A stretch of DNA of 64,000 nt from Streptomyces toyocaensis (GCF_000725125.1 NZ_JFCB01000017.1:93974-157973), one strand, 5' to 3'; shown: positions 1 to 9,654, counted from the first letter of the stretch. The notes: generated by a model from the letters alone, not told the origin. A program made the numbers and translations.

Positions 1-135
1 GCCGTCGAGGAGCACCAGCGGGTCGTCGGCCTTCCGCACGCCCAGACCGAAGGCCCACAGCAGCAGCCCGCCGACGAGTCCGGCGAGGGCGACGAGGACG
101 TCGAAGCGGGGAGGGCGGGGCGGTCGTACGGCCAT
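1..135 (-). CDS. N-terminal fragment of a membrane protein
   Basis: The reading frame starts at an ATG on the minus strand and runs off the left edge of the window, leaving 45 residues. The visible part has a short Arg/Pro-rich cytoplasmic head followed by one hydrophobic segment at about residues 13-33. This layout is common at the N-terminus of Streptomyces sensor kinases, but nothing seen here proves that. The gene is divergent from the membrane protein that starts at 289, with about 150 bases between them. The identity is unknown; only a membrane-anchored N-terminus can be supported. Confidence 0.5.
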   Translation of the reverse strand, partial: MAVRPPRPPRFDVLVALAGLVGGLLLWAFGLGVRKADDPLVLLDG

Positions 136-288
136 GGCACCATCCAACACGGTGCGCGCACCCGGGCGCCTGATCCCCACGGACGGTCCAGGACTGCATC
201 TTTCGATGTACCGCGGGTTCATCGGCGGCGACGACGCCTCCGGCCGGTCCGGACGGGAGCCTGGAAGGGTGACCGAGAGGAGCGAACC

Positions 289-870
289 GTGATCGTCGCC
301 TTGATCGCCGCCTGCGAGATCGGCTTCTGGGTGCTGCTGGCCGCCGGACTGGCCTGCCGCTATCCGCTGAGGATGCCGCGCACCGGACTGGTCCTGCTGC
401 TGTGCGAGCCGCTGCTCGAGGTCGTCCTGCTGGTCGCCACCGCGCTGGACCTGAAGAACGGCGCGGAGCCGAACTGGACCCACGGGCTGGCCGCGCTGTA
501 CATCGGCTACACGGTGGGCCACGGCCATCGCACCGTGAAGTGGCTCGACGGCCACGCCGCCCACCGGCTGGGCGGCGCGCCCCGGCCGCCCGGCCCGCCG
601 CGGTACGGCATGGCCCGGGCACGGCACGAGACCAGGGTCTGGCTGGGCACGCTGACGGCCGCCGTCGTGGCGACCGTGCTGCTCCAGCTCGCCATCCAGT
701 ACGTCGGCGACGCGAGCCGCGTCTCGTCGCTGGAGGACTGGCGCTTCACGGCCTGGCGGGTGGCCGGCATCCACGGACTGGTGGCGCTGGCCTACTGGAT
801 CTGGCCGAAGAGGGCCCCGGCGGGGGCGCGGGGCGCCGGCGCCGCCGGCCGGGAGCGGGCCAGCCGATGA
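289..870 (+). CDS. Integral membrane protein of unknown function
   Basis: This 193-residue protein starts at GTG behind a GAGAGGAG ribosome binding site. It has about four hydrophobic segments, near residues 2-22, 30-50, 120-142 and 155-172. A central His-rich and basic stretch (GHGHRTVKWLDGHAAHR) and a basic tail probably lie in the cytoplasm. I recognise no family motif. Its stop codon overlaps the ATG of the next small membrane protein (ATGA), so the two are probably co-translated. The function is not known. Confidence 0.7.
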   Translation: MIVALIAACEIGFWVLLAAGLACRYPLRMPRTGLVLLLCEPLLEVVLLVATALDLKNGAEPNWTHGLAALYIGYTVGHGHRTVKWLDGHAAHRLGGAPRPPGPPRYGMARARHETRVWLGTLTAAVVATVLLQLAIQYVGDASRVSSLEDWRFTAWRVAGIHGLVALAYWIWPKRAPAGARGAGAAGRERASR

Positions 871-1049
871 CGGGGGCGTGGCGGAACCTGCTCGCGGGCA
901 CGGTCACGCTGGTGGTGGGCCTGTTCCTGTGGCGGTTCGCCGGGGGAGCCGACCTGCCGGTGGTCACCCCCGCCAAGGCCGGCGTGGTGCTGATGTGCGT
1001 CGGCGGCGCCGAGATCCTGCTGGGCCTGTACCGGGCCGCGCGCCGGTAG
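867..1049 (+). CDS. Small two-helix membrane protein
   Basis: This 60-residue ORF starts at an ATG that overlaps the stop of the preceding membrane protein by four bases, a standard sign of translational coupling. It contains two hydrophobic segments, at about residues 7-24 and 37-56, separated by a short polar loop with VVTPAKAG, and it ends in basic residues. It may be an accessory subunit of the upstream protein. No family is recognised. It converges with the cobalamin adenosyltransferase, whose stop is only a few bases away. Confidence 0.6.
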   Translation: MTGAWRNLLAGTVTLVVGLFLWRFAGGADLPVVTPAKAGVVLMCVGGAEILLGLYRAARR

Positions 1050-1052
1050 CGC

Positions 1053-1625
1053 TCAGCGCTCCCCGCCGGGCACCCACAGCACGTCGCCGGTCTCCTTGTT
1101 CGCGATGCGGGCCAGGATGAACAGGAGGTCGGAGAGGCGGTTGAGGTAGGTGGCGGTGAGGGGGTTCATGGTCTCGCCGTGCGCCTCCATGGCGGCCCAG
1201 GTGGAGCGCTCGGCCCGGCGTACGACCGTGCAGGCCTGATGGAGGAGGGCCGCACCGGCCGTACCGCCGGGCAGGATGAAGGAGCGGAGCTTCTCCAACT
1301 CCTCGTTGAAGCGGTCGCAGTCCGCCTCCAGCCGGTCGATGTAGAACTGCTCGACCCGCAGCGGCGGGTACTCCGGGTTCTCCACCACCGGCGTCGACAG
1401 GTCCGCGCCCACGTCGAACAGGTCGTTCTGCACGCGGGTGAGGACCTGGACGACCTCCTCGTGGAGACCGCCCAGCGCGATCGCGGTGCCGATCACCGCG
1501 TTCGCCTCGTTGGCGTCGGCGTAGGCGGAGATCCGCAGATCGGTCTTGGCGACCCGGGACATGTCACCGAGAGCGGTGGTGCCCTTGTCGCCGGTCCTCG
1601 TGTAGATGCGCGTCAGGTTGACCAT
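1053..1625 (-). CDS. PduO-type cob(I)alamin adenosyltransferase
   Basis: This 190-residue cytoplasmic enzyme transfers the adenosyl group of ATP to cob(I)alamin, making coenzyme B12. The N-terminal ATP-binding motif TRTGDKGTT is intact at residues 8-16, and the family signature RRAERSTW lies in the C-terminal helix region. The length is typical of the PduO/MMAB family. In this window it would supply adenosylcobalamin to the acyl-CoA mutase IcmA at 31.9 kb, which depends on MeaB-type chaperones. It sits alone on the minus strand, 13 bases downstream of the ABC permease gene, so it may be read from that operon or from its own promoter. Confidence 0.92.
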   Translation of the reverse strand: MVNLTRIYTRTGDKGTTALGDMSRVAKTDLRISAYADANEANAVIGTAIALGGLHEEVVQVLTRVQNDLFDVGADLSTPVVENPEYPPLRVEQFYIDRLEADCDRFNEELEKLRSFILPGGTAGAALLHQACTVVRRAERSTWAAMEAHGETMNPLTATYLNRLSDLLFILARIANKETGDVLWVPGGER

Positions 1626-1638
1626 GGGGTCAGCCTAG

Positions 1639-2388
1639 TTACGCTCCGGCCGTTCGGAACACGCGTGTGCCCACTGTCACGGCGAGCAGTGCGAAGGCGA
1701 CGGCCACCAGCGTGCCGTACAGCATGTGGGCCGTCGCGTAGGCGCCGGCGTACGCGTCCCGCACCGCGTCCACCAGATAACGGAACGGCATCAGGTGCGA
1801 CAGCACGTCGAGCCAGGCGGGCCCGAGGGTCATGGGGAGCATGAGACCCGACAGCAGCATGGACGGCATGGTCAGCGCGTTGACCACCGGCCCGAATCCG
1901 TGCGGGGTGTCGATCTTCATGGCCAGGGCGTAGGACAGCGCGGCCAGGGACACGGTCAGCAGGGCGACGAAGGCGAAGCCGATCAGCACGCCGGCGAGGG
2001 GCGCCCGCAACCCCATCACCAGCGCGGCCAGGACCAGCAGCACCGCCTGGAAGACGAACACGGTGGCGTCCCGCAGGACCCGGCCCAGCAGCAGGGCGAG
2101 GCGGCTGACGGGCGTGACCCGCATCCGCTCGAGTACCCCCTGCCCCTTCTCGAGGATGATCGTGAAGCCTGCGAACGAGGCGCCGAACAGGCCGAGTTGC
2201 AGGAGCAGCCCCGGGACCAGCACCTGCCAGGAGCTGGCCTGCCCGCCGAGCGGCAGATCGGTCAGTAGCGGACCGAAGAACAACAGGTACAGCAGTGGCA
2301 TCAGCACGCCGAACAGCAGGGCGAAGCGGGACCGCAGGGACTGGCGCAGATAACGCCCGTAGATGAGCGCGGTGTCGTGGAGCAGCAT
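1639..2388 (-). CDS. ABC-2 type transporter permease (drug-exporter type)
   Basis: This 249-residue protein has about six hydrophobic segments and the ABC-2 family layout, including a central VTPVSRLALLLGRVLRD loop. It is the membrane half of an ABC exporter of the DrrB type, and it begins 13 bases after the ATPase gene at 2402-3184, so the two form an operon. A divergent TetR gene at 3275 suggests substrate-induced expression. Such pairs usually export antibiotics or other hydrophobic compounds; the substrate cannot be read from sequence. Confidence 0.88.
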   Translation of the reverse strand: MLLHDTALIYGRYLRQSLRSRFALLFGVLMPLLYLLFFGPLLTDLPLGGQASSWQVLVPGLLLQLGLFGASFAGFTIILEKGQGVLERMRVTPVSRLALLLGRVLRDATVFVFQAVLLVLAALVMGLRAPLAGVLIGFAFVALLTVSLAALSYALAMKIDTPHGFGPVVNALTMPSMLLSGLMLPMTLGPAWLDVLSHLMPFRYLVDAVRDAYAGAYATAHMLYGTLVAVAFALLAVTVGTRVFRTAGA

Positions 2389-2401
2389 GGGTGTCGGTGT
2401 C

Positions 2402-3184
<783 letters not shown>

Positions 3185-3203
3185 GCCCCCAGAAAAACAG
3201 AGT

Positions 3204-3221
3204 CACTGAAATTTTTCAATG
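3204..3221. promoter_or_regulatory. Candidate TetR operator
   Basis: An 18-base AT-rich dyad (CACTGAAAT and TTTTCAATG halves, seven of nine positions paired) lies between the divergent ABC exporter and TetR genes. It stands out against the GC-rich surroundings. Its position fits an operator that controls both promoters. Confidence 0.45.
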
Positions 3222-3274
3222 CCTCCAAAATTGCGCCGAGCCCAACGAGCACCGGCCCGCCTACGATGAGGGGC

Positions 3275-3916
3275 ATGGCAGAAGGGCTCAGGGAGCGGAA
3301 GAAGCGCGAGACCAGACAGCGGATCTCGGACATCGCCACCGGGCTGTTCCTGGAGCACGGCTTCGTGACGGTGACCATCGCCGAGGTGGCGGAGGCCGCG
3401 GACGTCTCCGTGAACACCGTCTACAACTACTTCCCGACCAAGGAGGACCTCTTCCTCGACCGCAGCAAGGGCGTCGTCGACCGGCTCTCGCGCTGGGTGC
3501 GCGGCCGGGGTGTCGGCGAGTCCGCGGCCGACGCGGTGCTGCGCGAACTCCGGGAGGAGGTCGAGGCCGTCTCGCCCCGGGTCGGCCTGATGGAGGGTTA
3601 CGACCGCTTCATGCGGGTCATCCACGACGCTCCGCCCCTGCGCTCGCGGCTGTGGGCGATCCAGCAGGAGGTCCAGGACGACCTGGAGCAGACCCTGCGG
3701 GAGGAGACCGGCGCACCGGACGACGACCCCCTGCCGACCCTGATCGCCGGCCAGCTCAACTGGGTCCACCACACGGTGATGGGGGTCATCGGACGCGCCA
3801 TGATCGCCGGCCGCGACCGCCACGAGGTGTCCCGCGAGACCCTGGCCCTGCTGGACGAGATGGAGGGCCTGTTGAGCCCGAAGGTGCTCAAGTACGCCGT
3901 CCGGGGCGCTCCCTGA
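3275..3916 (+). CDS. TetR family transcriptional regulator
   Basis: This 213-residue repressor begins MAEGLRERKKRETRQRI, a typical TetR N-terminus. Its helix-turn-helix follows at about residues 28-55 (VTIAEVAEAADVSVNTVYNYF). The C-terminal ligand domain is not diagnostic. It is divergent from an ABC exporter operon and probably represses it until a ligand is bound. The ATG at 3275 was chosen; an in-frame ATG at 3266 would add three residues, and neither has a good ribosome binding site, so the mRNA may be leaderless. Confidence 0.88.
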   Translation: MAEGLRERKKRETRQRISDIATGLFLEHGFVTVTIAEVAEAADVSVNTVYNYFPTKEDLFLDRSKGVVDRLSRWVRGRGVGESAADAVLRELREEVEAVSPRVGLMEGYDRFMRVIHDAPPLRSRLWAIQQEVQDDLEQTLREETGAPDDDPLPTLIAGQLNWVHHTVMGVIGRAMIAGRDRHEVSRETLALLDEMEGLLSPKVLKYAVRGAP

Positions 3917-4041
3917 CCCGCTCCGGTGTGATGTCCGTCATGTGAGACGTGACGCGCGTTACTTACCGGTCACACGGCGCCCCGCGAACGCTAATGTCCG
4001 CTTCTGGAGAACAAGACAGCGCGTATCCAGGGAGTCGCACA

Positions 4042-4890
4042 GTGGCACGCAAGCTCGCCGTCATCGGGGCCGGTCTCATGGGGTCCGGCATCGCCCAGGT
4101 GTCCGCACAGGCGGGCTGGGAGGTCGTCCTGCGCGACGTCACCGACGAGGCGCTGACGCGGGGCACCGACGGGATCAAGGCGTCGTACGACAAGTTCGTG
4201 AGCAAGGGGAAGCTGGAGGCGGAGGACGCCGGGGCCGCCCTCGCGCGGATCACCACGACCACCGACCTGGACGCCTGTGCGGACGCGGACGTCGTGGTCG
4301 AGGCCGTGTTCGAGAAGCTCGAGGTCAAGCACGAGATCTTCCGCGCGCTCGACAAGATCGTGCGCGAGGACGCCGTACTCGCCTCCAACACCTCCGCCAT
4401 CCCGATCACCAAGATCGCGGCCGTGACGGAGCGCCCGGAGCGGGTCGTCGGCACCCACTTCTTCTCGCCGGTGCCGATGATGCAGCTGTGCGAGCTGGTC
4501 CGCGGCTACAAGACGAGCGACGAAACCCTCGCCCGGGCGCGGGAGTTCGCCGAGTCGGTCGGCAAGACCTGCATCGTCGTCAACCGCGACGTCGCCGGCT
4601 TCGTCACCACCCGCCTCATCTGCGCCCTCGTCGTCGAGGCCGCCAAGCTCCACGAGTCGGGCGTGGCGAGCGCCGAGGACATCGACCTGGCCTGCAAGCT
4701 GGGCTTCGGTCACGCCATGGGACCGCTGGCCACCGCCGACCTCACCGGCGTGGACATCCTGCTCCACGCCACGAGCAACATCTACACCGAGTCCCAGGAC
4801 GAGAAGTTCGCCGCGCCCGAGCTGATGCGCCGGATGGTTGACGCCGGTGACATCGGCCGCAAGAGCGGGCAGGGCTTCTACGAGCACTGA
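4042..4890 (+). CDS. 3-hydroxybutyryl-CoA dehydrogenase
   Basis: This 282-residue NAD(P)-dependent enzyme interconverts 3-hydroxyacyl-CoA and acetoacetyl-CoA. The N-terminal Rossmann motif GAGLMGSGIA is at residues 8-17. The conserved E-x-x-x-E-K segment (EAVFEKLEVK), the catalytic His motif GTHFFSPVPMM and the C-terminal GRKSGQGFYEH are all present. The length is that of the stand-alone bacterial enzyme, not of a multifunctional FadB. The GTG at 4042 follows GGGAG at a good distance. It probably serves acetoacetyl-CoA reduction in the ethylmalonyl-CoA pathway or butyrate metabolism, together with the thiolase at 21.1 kb. A hairpin follows the stop. Confidence 0.95.
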   Translation: MARKLAVIGAGLMGSGIAQVSAQAGWEVVLRDVTDEALTRGTDGIKASYDKFVSKGKLEAEDAGAALARITTTTDLDACADADVVVEAVFEKLEVKHEIFRALDKIVREDAVLASNTSAIPITKIAAVTERPERVVGTHFFSPVPMMQLCELVRGYKTSDETLARAREFAESVGKTCIVVNRDVAGFVTTRLICALVVEAAKLHESGVASAEDIDLACKLGFGHAMGPLATADLTGVDILLHATSNIYTESQDEKFAAPELMRRMVDAGDIGRKSGQGFYEH

Positions 4891-4904
4891 TCACCGCTCA
4901 CTCG

Positions 4905-4929
4905 CCCCGGCGCGCATCACACGCCGGGG
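4905..4929 (+). terminator. Hairpin after the hydroxybutyryl-CoA dehydrogenase gene
   Basis: A perfect 8-bp stem (CCCCGGCG and CGCCGGGG) with a 9-base loop begins 14 bases after the stop codon. There is no T run, which is usual for GC-rich Streptomyces terminators. Confidence 0.5.
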
Positions 4930-5046
4930 TGAATTCGGTATCGGTTCGCTTACAGCCAGCAACCTCTGCGGGCGCCACGCAGTCAGAGCTTGCATCACCG
5001 GCCGTCAGGAAAACACGGAGCACGAGACGCATCACGGGGAGCGCAT

Positions 5047-5370
5047 ATGCACATCAGGGGCGACCACGCCGAGCTGGTCGTCGGGGGCCGCCTCGACGTC
5101 CGCAGCGCGGCGGACGCCCGTACGGTCCTGCACTCGGCCGTCGACGACGGAGCCGGCGACCTGGTGCTGGACCTGTCCGAACTGGACTCCTGGGACGCCA
5201 CCGGACTCGGCGTGATCATGGGAGCCCACCGACGGGCCGGCCGGTGCGGCCGGCGCCTGGTGCTGCGCGACGTACCGCCGCAGATGCAGCGACTGCTGGT
5301 GGCCACCCGGCTGCACCGGATCCTCGCGATCGAGGGGGGCATCGGGGTGGACACGCTGCCCCGCGTGTGA
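5047..5370 (+). CDS. STAS-domain anti-sigma factor antagonist
   Basis: This 107-residue single-domain protein has the SpoIIAA-like STAS fold, which binds anti-sigma kinases and frees an alternative sigma factor. The phospho-acceptor region reads LDSWDATGLGVIMG (about residues 45-58). The usual Ser in the family D-S-S-G motif appears to be replaced by Thr in DATG, which can still be phosphorylated. A strong GGGGAG site lies in front of the ATG. No anti-sigma kinase or sigma factor gene is adjacent, so its partner must be encoded elsewhere. The next gene is a large membrane NTPase on the same strand, 259 bases away. Confidence 0.88.
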   Translation: MHIRGDHAELVVGGRLDVRSAADARTVLHSAVDDGAGDLVLDLSELDSWDATGLGVIMGAHRRAGRCGRRLVLRDVPPQMQRLLVATRLHRILAIEGGIGVDTLPRV

Positions 5371-5629
5371 GCCCGTACAGGTGTGCGGTGGACGATCCGT
5401 GGAACCCGGGCCGGCCTCGGCAAGCCGTGCGACGCGTGCACAATCCTCACGAGACCGTGACGTCTCGGACGGCGCGGTACCCCGGACTGTCGTGGATACT
5501 GAGCGAAGGTTTAGGGTTCGGCTGCCCGCTGCATGCAACCCTCGAGCGGGCCCGGACCAGAAGCGACAGCGCGGTGTGCAGCGAGGCCGGGGAGGGCTTC
5601 AGCCACGACGCTTTTGGGGGCTAGGACCT

Positions 5630-8149
5630 ATGGACCCGAACACCACGGGACCCGAGGAGTACGGCCACGACGGTGACACGGGTGCGCCGCGTCAGCGTCC
5701 TCCCCGGGAGTCCCTCACATCCGACTTCGGACATCACGCGCCCGCGCTCGCCCGCACGGTGCAGCTCGTCTCCGGCGACTTCCTGCTGACCGTCAATCCG
5801 GTCGACGGCAGCGAGATCGAGCCCTGCCCGCCCGCCGAACGGCCGGCCCGCCCCGCGAAGCTGACGGAGGCCGAGCGCGCCGAGGTCGGGCGCGCGGCGA
5901 GACCGCCCGTCCCGCCGGGCCCGGCGCGGCCCGCGCTGCCGCTGCTGGCGCGTCAGGACGAGCGCGAGACGCTGGTCCGCCTGCTCGCCCGCGGCCGCTC
6001 CGTGCGCGTCACCGGCCCCGCCGGCTCCGGGCGCACCCGGCTCCTCGACGTCGTCGCCGAGGACTGCGCGGACCTCGCCCCCGACGGCGTGGTCCGGCTG
6101 AACGGCCTGCGCCGCTCCGCCGACGATCTGCTCCACGACCTGTTCTACGCCGTTCACAACGCCCCGCTGCACCGCCCGGAGCGTGCCGAACTGGTCGAGT
6201 GCGTCCGCGGGATCGGTGCCGTCGTCGTCCTGGACGACCTGGAGTTCGGCGGCGCCGCCCTCGACGAGCTGCTGGACGCCACTCCCGAGTGCGCGTTCCT
6301 GTTCGCCGCCGCCCCGGACGTGCCCGAGCCCTCCGCCGACGCCGGCATCGAGGAGGTCGCCCTTCCCGGTCTCGACCGCGCGGCCGGACTCGACCTGATC
6401 GAACACGCCGTCGGCCGCCGCCTCACCGAGGACGAGTCGAACTGGGCCGGCGACCTCTGGTTCGAGTCCGAGGGCCTGCCGCTGCGGTTCGTCCAGGCAG
6501 GCGCCCTGCTCCGGCAGCGCGACCGGCTGCGGGCCGGCGCCGGCGCCGTCGACGAGTTCGGCGTCTTCGAGGACGTACGGCCCGACGAGGTGCCCTCCGA
6601 CCCCGCCGACGGCGACGAGGTGCCGCTGCCCTCGCTCGGCGAGGCCGCCGCGCCCGCCCCGCTGCTCGCCTCCCGGCTCAGCGCGTCCGCCCGCGCCACG
6701 CTGCGGTTCGCCGTCGCGCTCGGCGGCGAGGTGCCGCACCAGGCGCATCTGCCCGCCCTCGTGGGCGACACCCACGCCGACGCCGCCCTCGGCGAGCTGG
6801 TCGCCTGCGGTCTGGTCTCCCCGGCCGGCTCCCGCTACCGGCTCGCCGCCGGGGTGCCGGCCCAGCTCGAGGCCGCCGGGTACGCCGACGAGGCCGAGGC
6901 CCAGGTCCGCGCCGCCGCCCAGCACTACGCCTGGTGGGCGGGGCACCCCTCGGTCACCCCGGCACGGGTGTGCGCCGAGGCCGACGCGGTGCTCGCCGCG
7001 CTCGCCGTGCTGTCGCCGCTCACCTCGGCCACCACGGAGGGCGAGCCCAGCACCGCCGTGCAGCTCGCCCGCACCGCCGCGCCCGCGTTCGCCGCCGGAC
7101 TGCACTGGAGCGCCTGGGAGAAGGCGCTGCGGGCGGGTACGGAGGCCGCCCGGCTCGCCGGGGACGTGGGTGAACAGGCCTACTTCCACCACGAGCTCGG
7201 CGTCCACGCGCTGTGTGCCGGACAGCTCGACCGGTCGCGCGCCGAACTGGAGGCGTCCATCGGGCTGCGCGGTGCCCTGGCCGACAAGCGCGGCGCCGTC
7301 GCGGGGCGCAGGGCGCTGGCCCTGGTCGCCGACCGTTCCGGGATCCCGCTCTCCCTCATGGCGACCATGGGGGACGACCTGCCCGAGGTGCACCACGAGG
7401 AGTCGGCCTCGCCGCCGCGCGGGGTGCCGACGGCCTTCCCTCAGCTGCAGCCGCCCACCGACACCGCCCTGGTCGTCAGCCGCACGGTGCCGTCCCCGCC
7501 CCCGTCTCCGGCCAGGGCGGGCGGCGGTCTCAGGGGCCTGGCCCGGCGCAATCTGGTGGCGGCTGGCGCGGGCGCGCTGCTCGTCGCCGTGCTGGGCACG
7601 GTGGTCACCCTGGGCGCGACGTCCGAGAACGACGCCGGAACGCCGTCGGAGAACGTCGGCGTCAATCCGTCCGCGAGCCAGGGCATCGACGACGGGAGCC
7701 TCGGCGCCGAGCCGGCGGCCGGGGACGAGGGCGACACCGGTGAGGCCACCAGCAGGCCGACCGACCCCGGTCCGGACGGCACGCTGGGCACCTCGGACGA
7801 CCCGACGCCGACGGCCGGCGAGTCGGCCGAGCCGTCGGCCGGGCCGAGCGGGACGACGAAGCCGGACGACCCGACGAGGACACCGTCGACGTCGCCGACC
7901 TCCAGTCCCACGAAGTCGACCAAGCCGCCCACCACCACGTCGCCGGCCCCCAGCGACCCGGACCCGGAGCCGACCGGCACCGAGACCACGCCGGAGCCGA
8001 CCGAGACCGTGACCACGCCGCCGGAGGAACCGTCCACCAGCGACTCGGCCAGCGGCCCGGCCGCGTCCACCCCCGTGCAGACGAGCACCTCCGCCGGCGC
8101 CCCGCAGAGCAGCGCGGGCACGCCCAGCGGCTCGCAGCCGGTGATCTGA
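5630..8149 (+). CDS. Membrane-anchored NTPase with extracellular Ser/Thr/Pro tail
   Basis: This 839-residue protein has an N-terminal P-loop NTPase module of the AAA/STAND type: Walker A GPAGSGRT near residue 129 and Walker B AVVVLDDLEF. An alpha-helical region resembling TPR-like repeats follows. A single transmembrane helix near residues 640-662 (NLVAAGAGALLVAVLG) precedes about 170 residues of Ser/Thr/Pro/Glu-rich sequence that should lie outside the cell. The N-terminal half is therefore cytoplasmic. The upstream ORF extends further, but the ATG at 5630 marks the start of conserved-looking sequence. The function is unknown; a signalling or cell-wall-associated role is inference only. Confidence 0.8.
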   Translation: MDPNTTGPEEYGHDGDTGAPRQRPPRESLTSDFGHHAPALARTVQLVSGDFLLTVNPVDGSEIEPCPPAERPARPAKLTEAERAEVGRAARPPVPPGPARPALPLLARQDERETLVRLLARGRSVRVTGPAGSGRTRLLDVVAEDCADLAPDGVVRLNGLRRSADDLLHDLFYAVHNAPLHRPERAELVECVRGIGAVVVLDDLEFGGAALDELLDATPECAFLFAAAPDVPEPSADAGIEEVALPGLDRAAGLDLIEHAVGRRLTEDESNWAGDLWFESEGLPLRFVQAGALLRQRDRLRAGAGAVDEFGVFEDVRPDEVPSDPADGDEVPLPSLGEAAAPAPLLASRLSASARATLRFAVALGGEVPHQAHLPALVGDTHADAALGELVACGLVSPAGSRYRLAAGVPAQLEAAGYADEAEAQVRAAAQHYAWWAGHPSVTPARVCAEADAVLAALAVLSPLTSATTEGEPSTAVQLARTAAPAFAAGLHWSAWEKALRAGTEAARLAGDVGEQAYFHHELGVHALCAGQLDRSRAELEASIGLRGALADKRGAVAGRRALALVADRSGIPLSLMATMGDDLPEVHHEESASPPRGVPTAFPQLQPPTDTALVVSRTVPSPPPSPARAGGGLRGLARRNLVAAGAGALLVAVLGTVVTLGATSENDAGTPSENVGVNPSASQGIDDGSLGAEPAAGDEGDTGEATSRPTDPGPDGTLGTSDDPTPTAGESAEPSAGPSGTTKPDDPTRTPSTSPTSSPTKSTKPPTTTSPAPSDPDPEPTGTETTPEPTETVTTPPEEPSTSDSASGPAASTPVQTSTSAGAPQSSAGTPSGSQPVI

Positions 8150-8150
8150 C

Positions 8151-8218
8151 CGGTCGCCGTCACGCCCGAGGGCCGGGTTCCCGCCCGGAACCCGGCCCTC
8201 GGTCCGTCGTGGCGACCG
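8151..8218. terminator. Large bidirectional terminator hairpin
   Basis: A perfect 16-bp stem (8166-8181 with 8187-8202, 5-base loop) sits inside a second perfect 8-bp arm (8151-8158 with 8211-8218). It lies exactly between the convergent NTPase and nucS genes and should terminate both transcripts. Confidence 0.8.
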
Positions 8219-8219
8219 C

Positions 8220-8891
8220 TCAGAACAGACGCAGTTTGTCGTCCTCGATGCCCCGCAGCGCGTTGTAGTCGAGCACCTGGCAGCCGATGCCCCGGTCGGT
8301 CGCGAGGACCCGGGCCTGCGGCTTGATCTCCTGCGCGGCGAAGACGCCGCGCACGGGGGCGAGATGGGGATCGCGGTTCAGCAGCTCCAGGTAGCGCGTG
8401 AGCTGTTCCACGCCGTCGATCTCGCCGCGCCGCTTGATCTCCACCGCGACGGTCCGCCCCTCGGCGTCCCGGCACAGGATGTCGACCGGGCCGATCGCGG
8501 TCATGTACTCGCGGCGGATGAGGGTGTATCCCTCGCCGAGTGTGTCGATGCGGTCGGCGAGCAGCTCCTGGAGGTGCGCTTCCACGCCGTCCTTGATCAG
8601 GCCCGGATCGACGCCCAGTTCGTGCGAGGAGTCGTGCAGGACTTCCTCCATCGTGATGATGAGCTTCTCGCCCGCCTTGTTGACGACGGTCCAGACGCCC
8701 TCCTCCTCGCCGGTGCCCTCCTTCAGCGTGCAGGGGGGCGACATCCAGTTCAGGGGCTTGTAGGCCCGGTCGTCGGCGTGGATCGAGACGCTGCCGTCGG
8801 CCTTGACCAGGATCAGACGGGGTGCCGACGGCAGGTGCGCGGTGAGCCGTCCGGCGTAGTCCACGGAGCAGCGGGCAATGACGAGACGCAT
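8220..8891 (-). CDS. nucS: Mismatch-specific endonuclease NucS (EndoMS)
   Basis: This 223-residue nuclease performs the non-canonical mismatch repair of actinobacteria, which lack MutS and MutL; it cuts both strands at mismatches and works with the beta clamp. The N-terminal DNA-binding domain begins MRLVIARCSVDYAGRL. The RecB-like catalytic core shows the D-x(n)-E-x-K pattern in GPVDILCRD and VAVEIKRRGE. Start at MRLV (8891) gives the length usual for Streptomyces; an ATG at 8900 would add three residues. The C-terminal end (DDKLRLF) resembles a clamp-binding tail. It stands alone and is probably expressed from its own promoter. Confidence 0.93.
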   Translation of the reverse strand: MRLVIARCSVDYAGRLTAHLPSAPRLILVKADGSVSIHADDRAYKPLNWMSPPCTLKEGTGEEEGVWTVVNKAGEKLIITMEEVLHDSSHELGVDPGLIKDGVEAHLQELLADRIDTLGEGYTLIRREYMTAIGPVDILCRDAEGRTVAVEIKRRGEIDGVEQLTRYLELLNRDPHLAPVRGVFAAQEIKPQARVLATDRGIGCQVLDYNALRGIEDDKLRLF

Positions 8892-9179
8892 GGTCGGCAA
8901 CGCTACTCGACCGGCCGGGGTCGACGCGATCCGCCCTCACAGCCACCCCGTGCGACCCATGGGGCGCGTCCCGAATCTCCTGGAAAACGCGTGTTCGGCG
9001 ATGGCTGATTACCGGCCCACAGGAAGTTCCCCATCCGCGCATTCTCCTGGTGCGGTCACGGTCCGTTGCTTACGGTAGTGAACGGGAGGTCGCGAACCGT
9101 GTACGCAGCGTGCCCGATTTCGCGCACTCCTTTATCTGTCAGGCAACCCCTGCTCGTTGGGGGTGCGAGAGGAGAACCC

Positions 9180-9572
9180 ATGTCGCTCGACGTCTCACCG
9201 GCCCTACTCGAGAAGGCCGAGCGAGGCGAGGTCGACGATGCAGAATTCGTCGACTGCGTCCGGACCTCCCTGCCCTACGCATGGGAGATGGTCAGCTCCC
9301 TGGTGGCCCAGCTGAAGGTGGACGGCGGACCCTTCGCCGACAACCAGACGCCCCCGCCGGACGAGCAGGCACGCGGTCAGCTGCTGCGTGCGCTCGCGAG
9401 TGACGCGATACGCGGCGCGCTGCAGCGGCACTTCGGTGTACGGCTCGCCTTCCAGAACTGCCACCGGGTGGCCGTGTTCCCGCTTGACTCCTCGGTCGAC
9501 GAGACGCTGGCCCGCTTCACCTCGGTGCGCAACCAGCTGCTCAACCAGTCGCCGGAACTGCGCGACTGCTGA
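9180..9572 (+). CDS. SCO5389-family conserved actinobacterial protein
   Basis: This 130-residue soluble protein is highly conserved in Streptomyces, where the family is named after SCO5389. It begins MSLDVSPALLEKAERGEVDD behind GAGAGGAG. It is mostly helical, with no Cys cluster, signal peptide or membrane segment, and it carries the conserved stretch LAFQNCHRVAVFPLD. The function is unknown. A 288-base region separates it from the divergent nucS gene and should hold both promoters. It converges with the flavin-dependent oxidoreductase gene. Confidence 0.85.
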   Translation: MSLDVSPALLEKAERGEVDDAEFVDCVRTSLPYAWEMVSSLVAQLKVDGGPFADNQTPPPDEQARGQLLRALASDAIRGALQRHFGVRLAFQNCHRVAVFPLDSSVDETLARFTSVRNQLLNQSPELRDC

Positions 9573-9585
9573 CGCGCCATCGTCA

Positions 9586-9634
9586 GCTTGCCGCTCCGTA
9601 CGCGGGAGGTGCGTTCTGTACCGGGGCGGCAAGC
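9586..9634. terminator. Possible bidirectional terminator
   Basis: A perfect 9-bp outer stem (GCTTGCCGC with GCGGCAAGC) encloses a 31-base loop that has its own GTAC/GTAC pairing. It lies between the stops of two convergent genes. Confidence 0.4.
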
Positions 9635-9654
9635 CGTACGTGGACCCGGCTCGC

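Noticed and set aside
5621..7396. 591-residue minus-strand frame inside the NTPase gene
   Set aside because: It is a Gly/Gln/Arg-rich antisense product; the sense strand has Walker motifs and a transmembrane helix.
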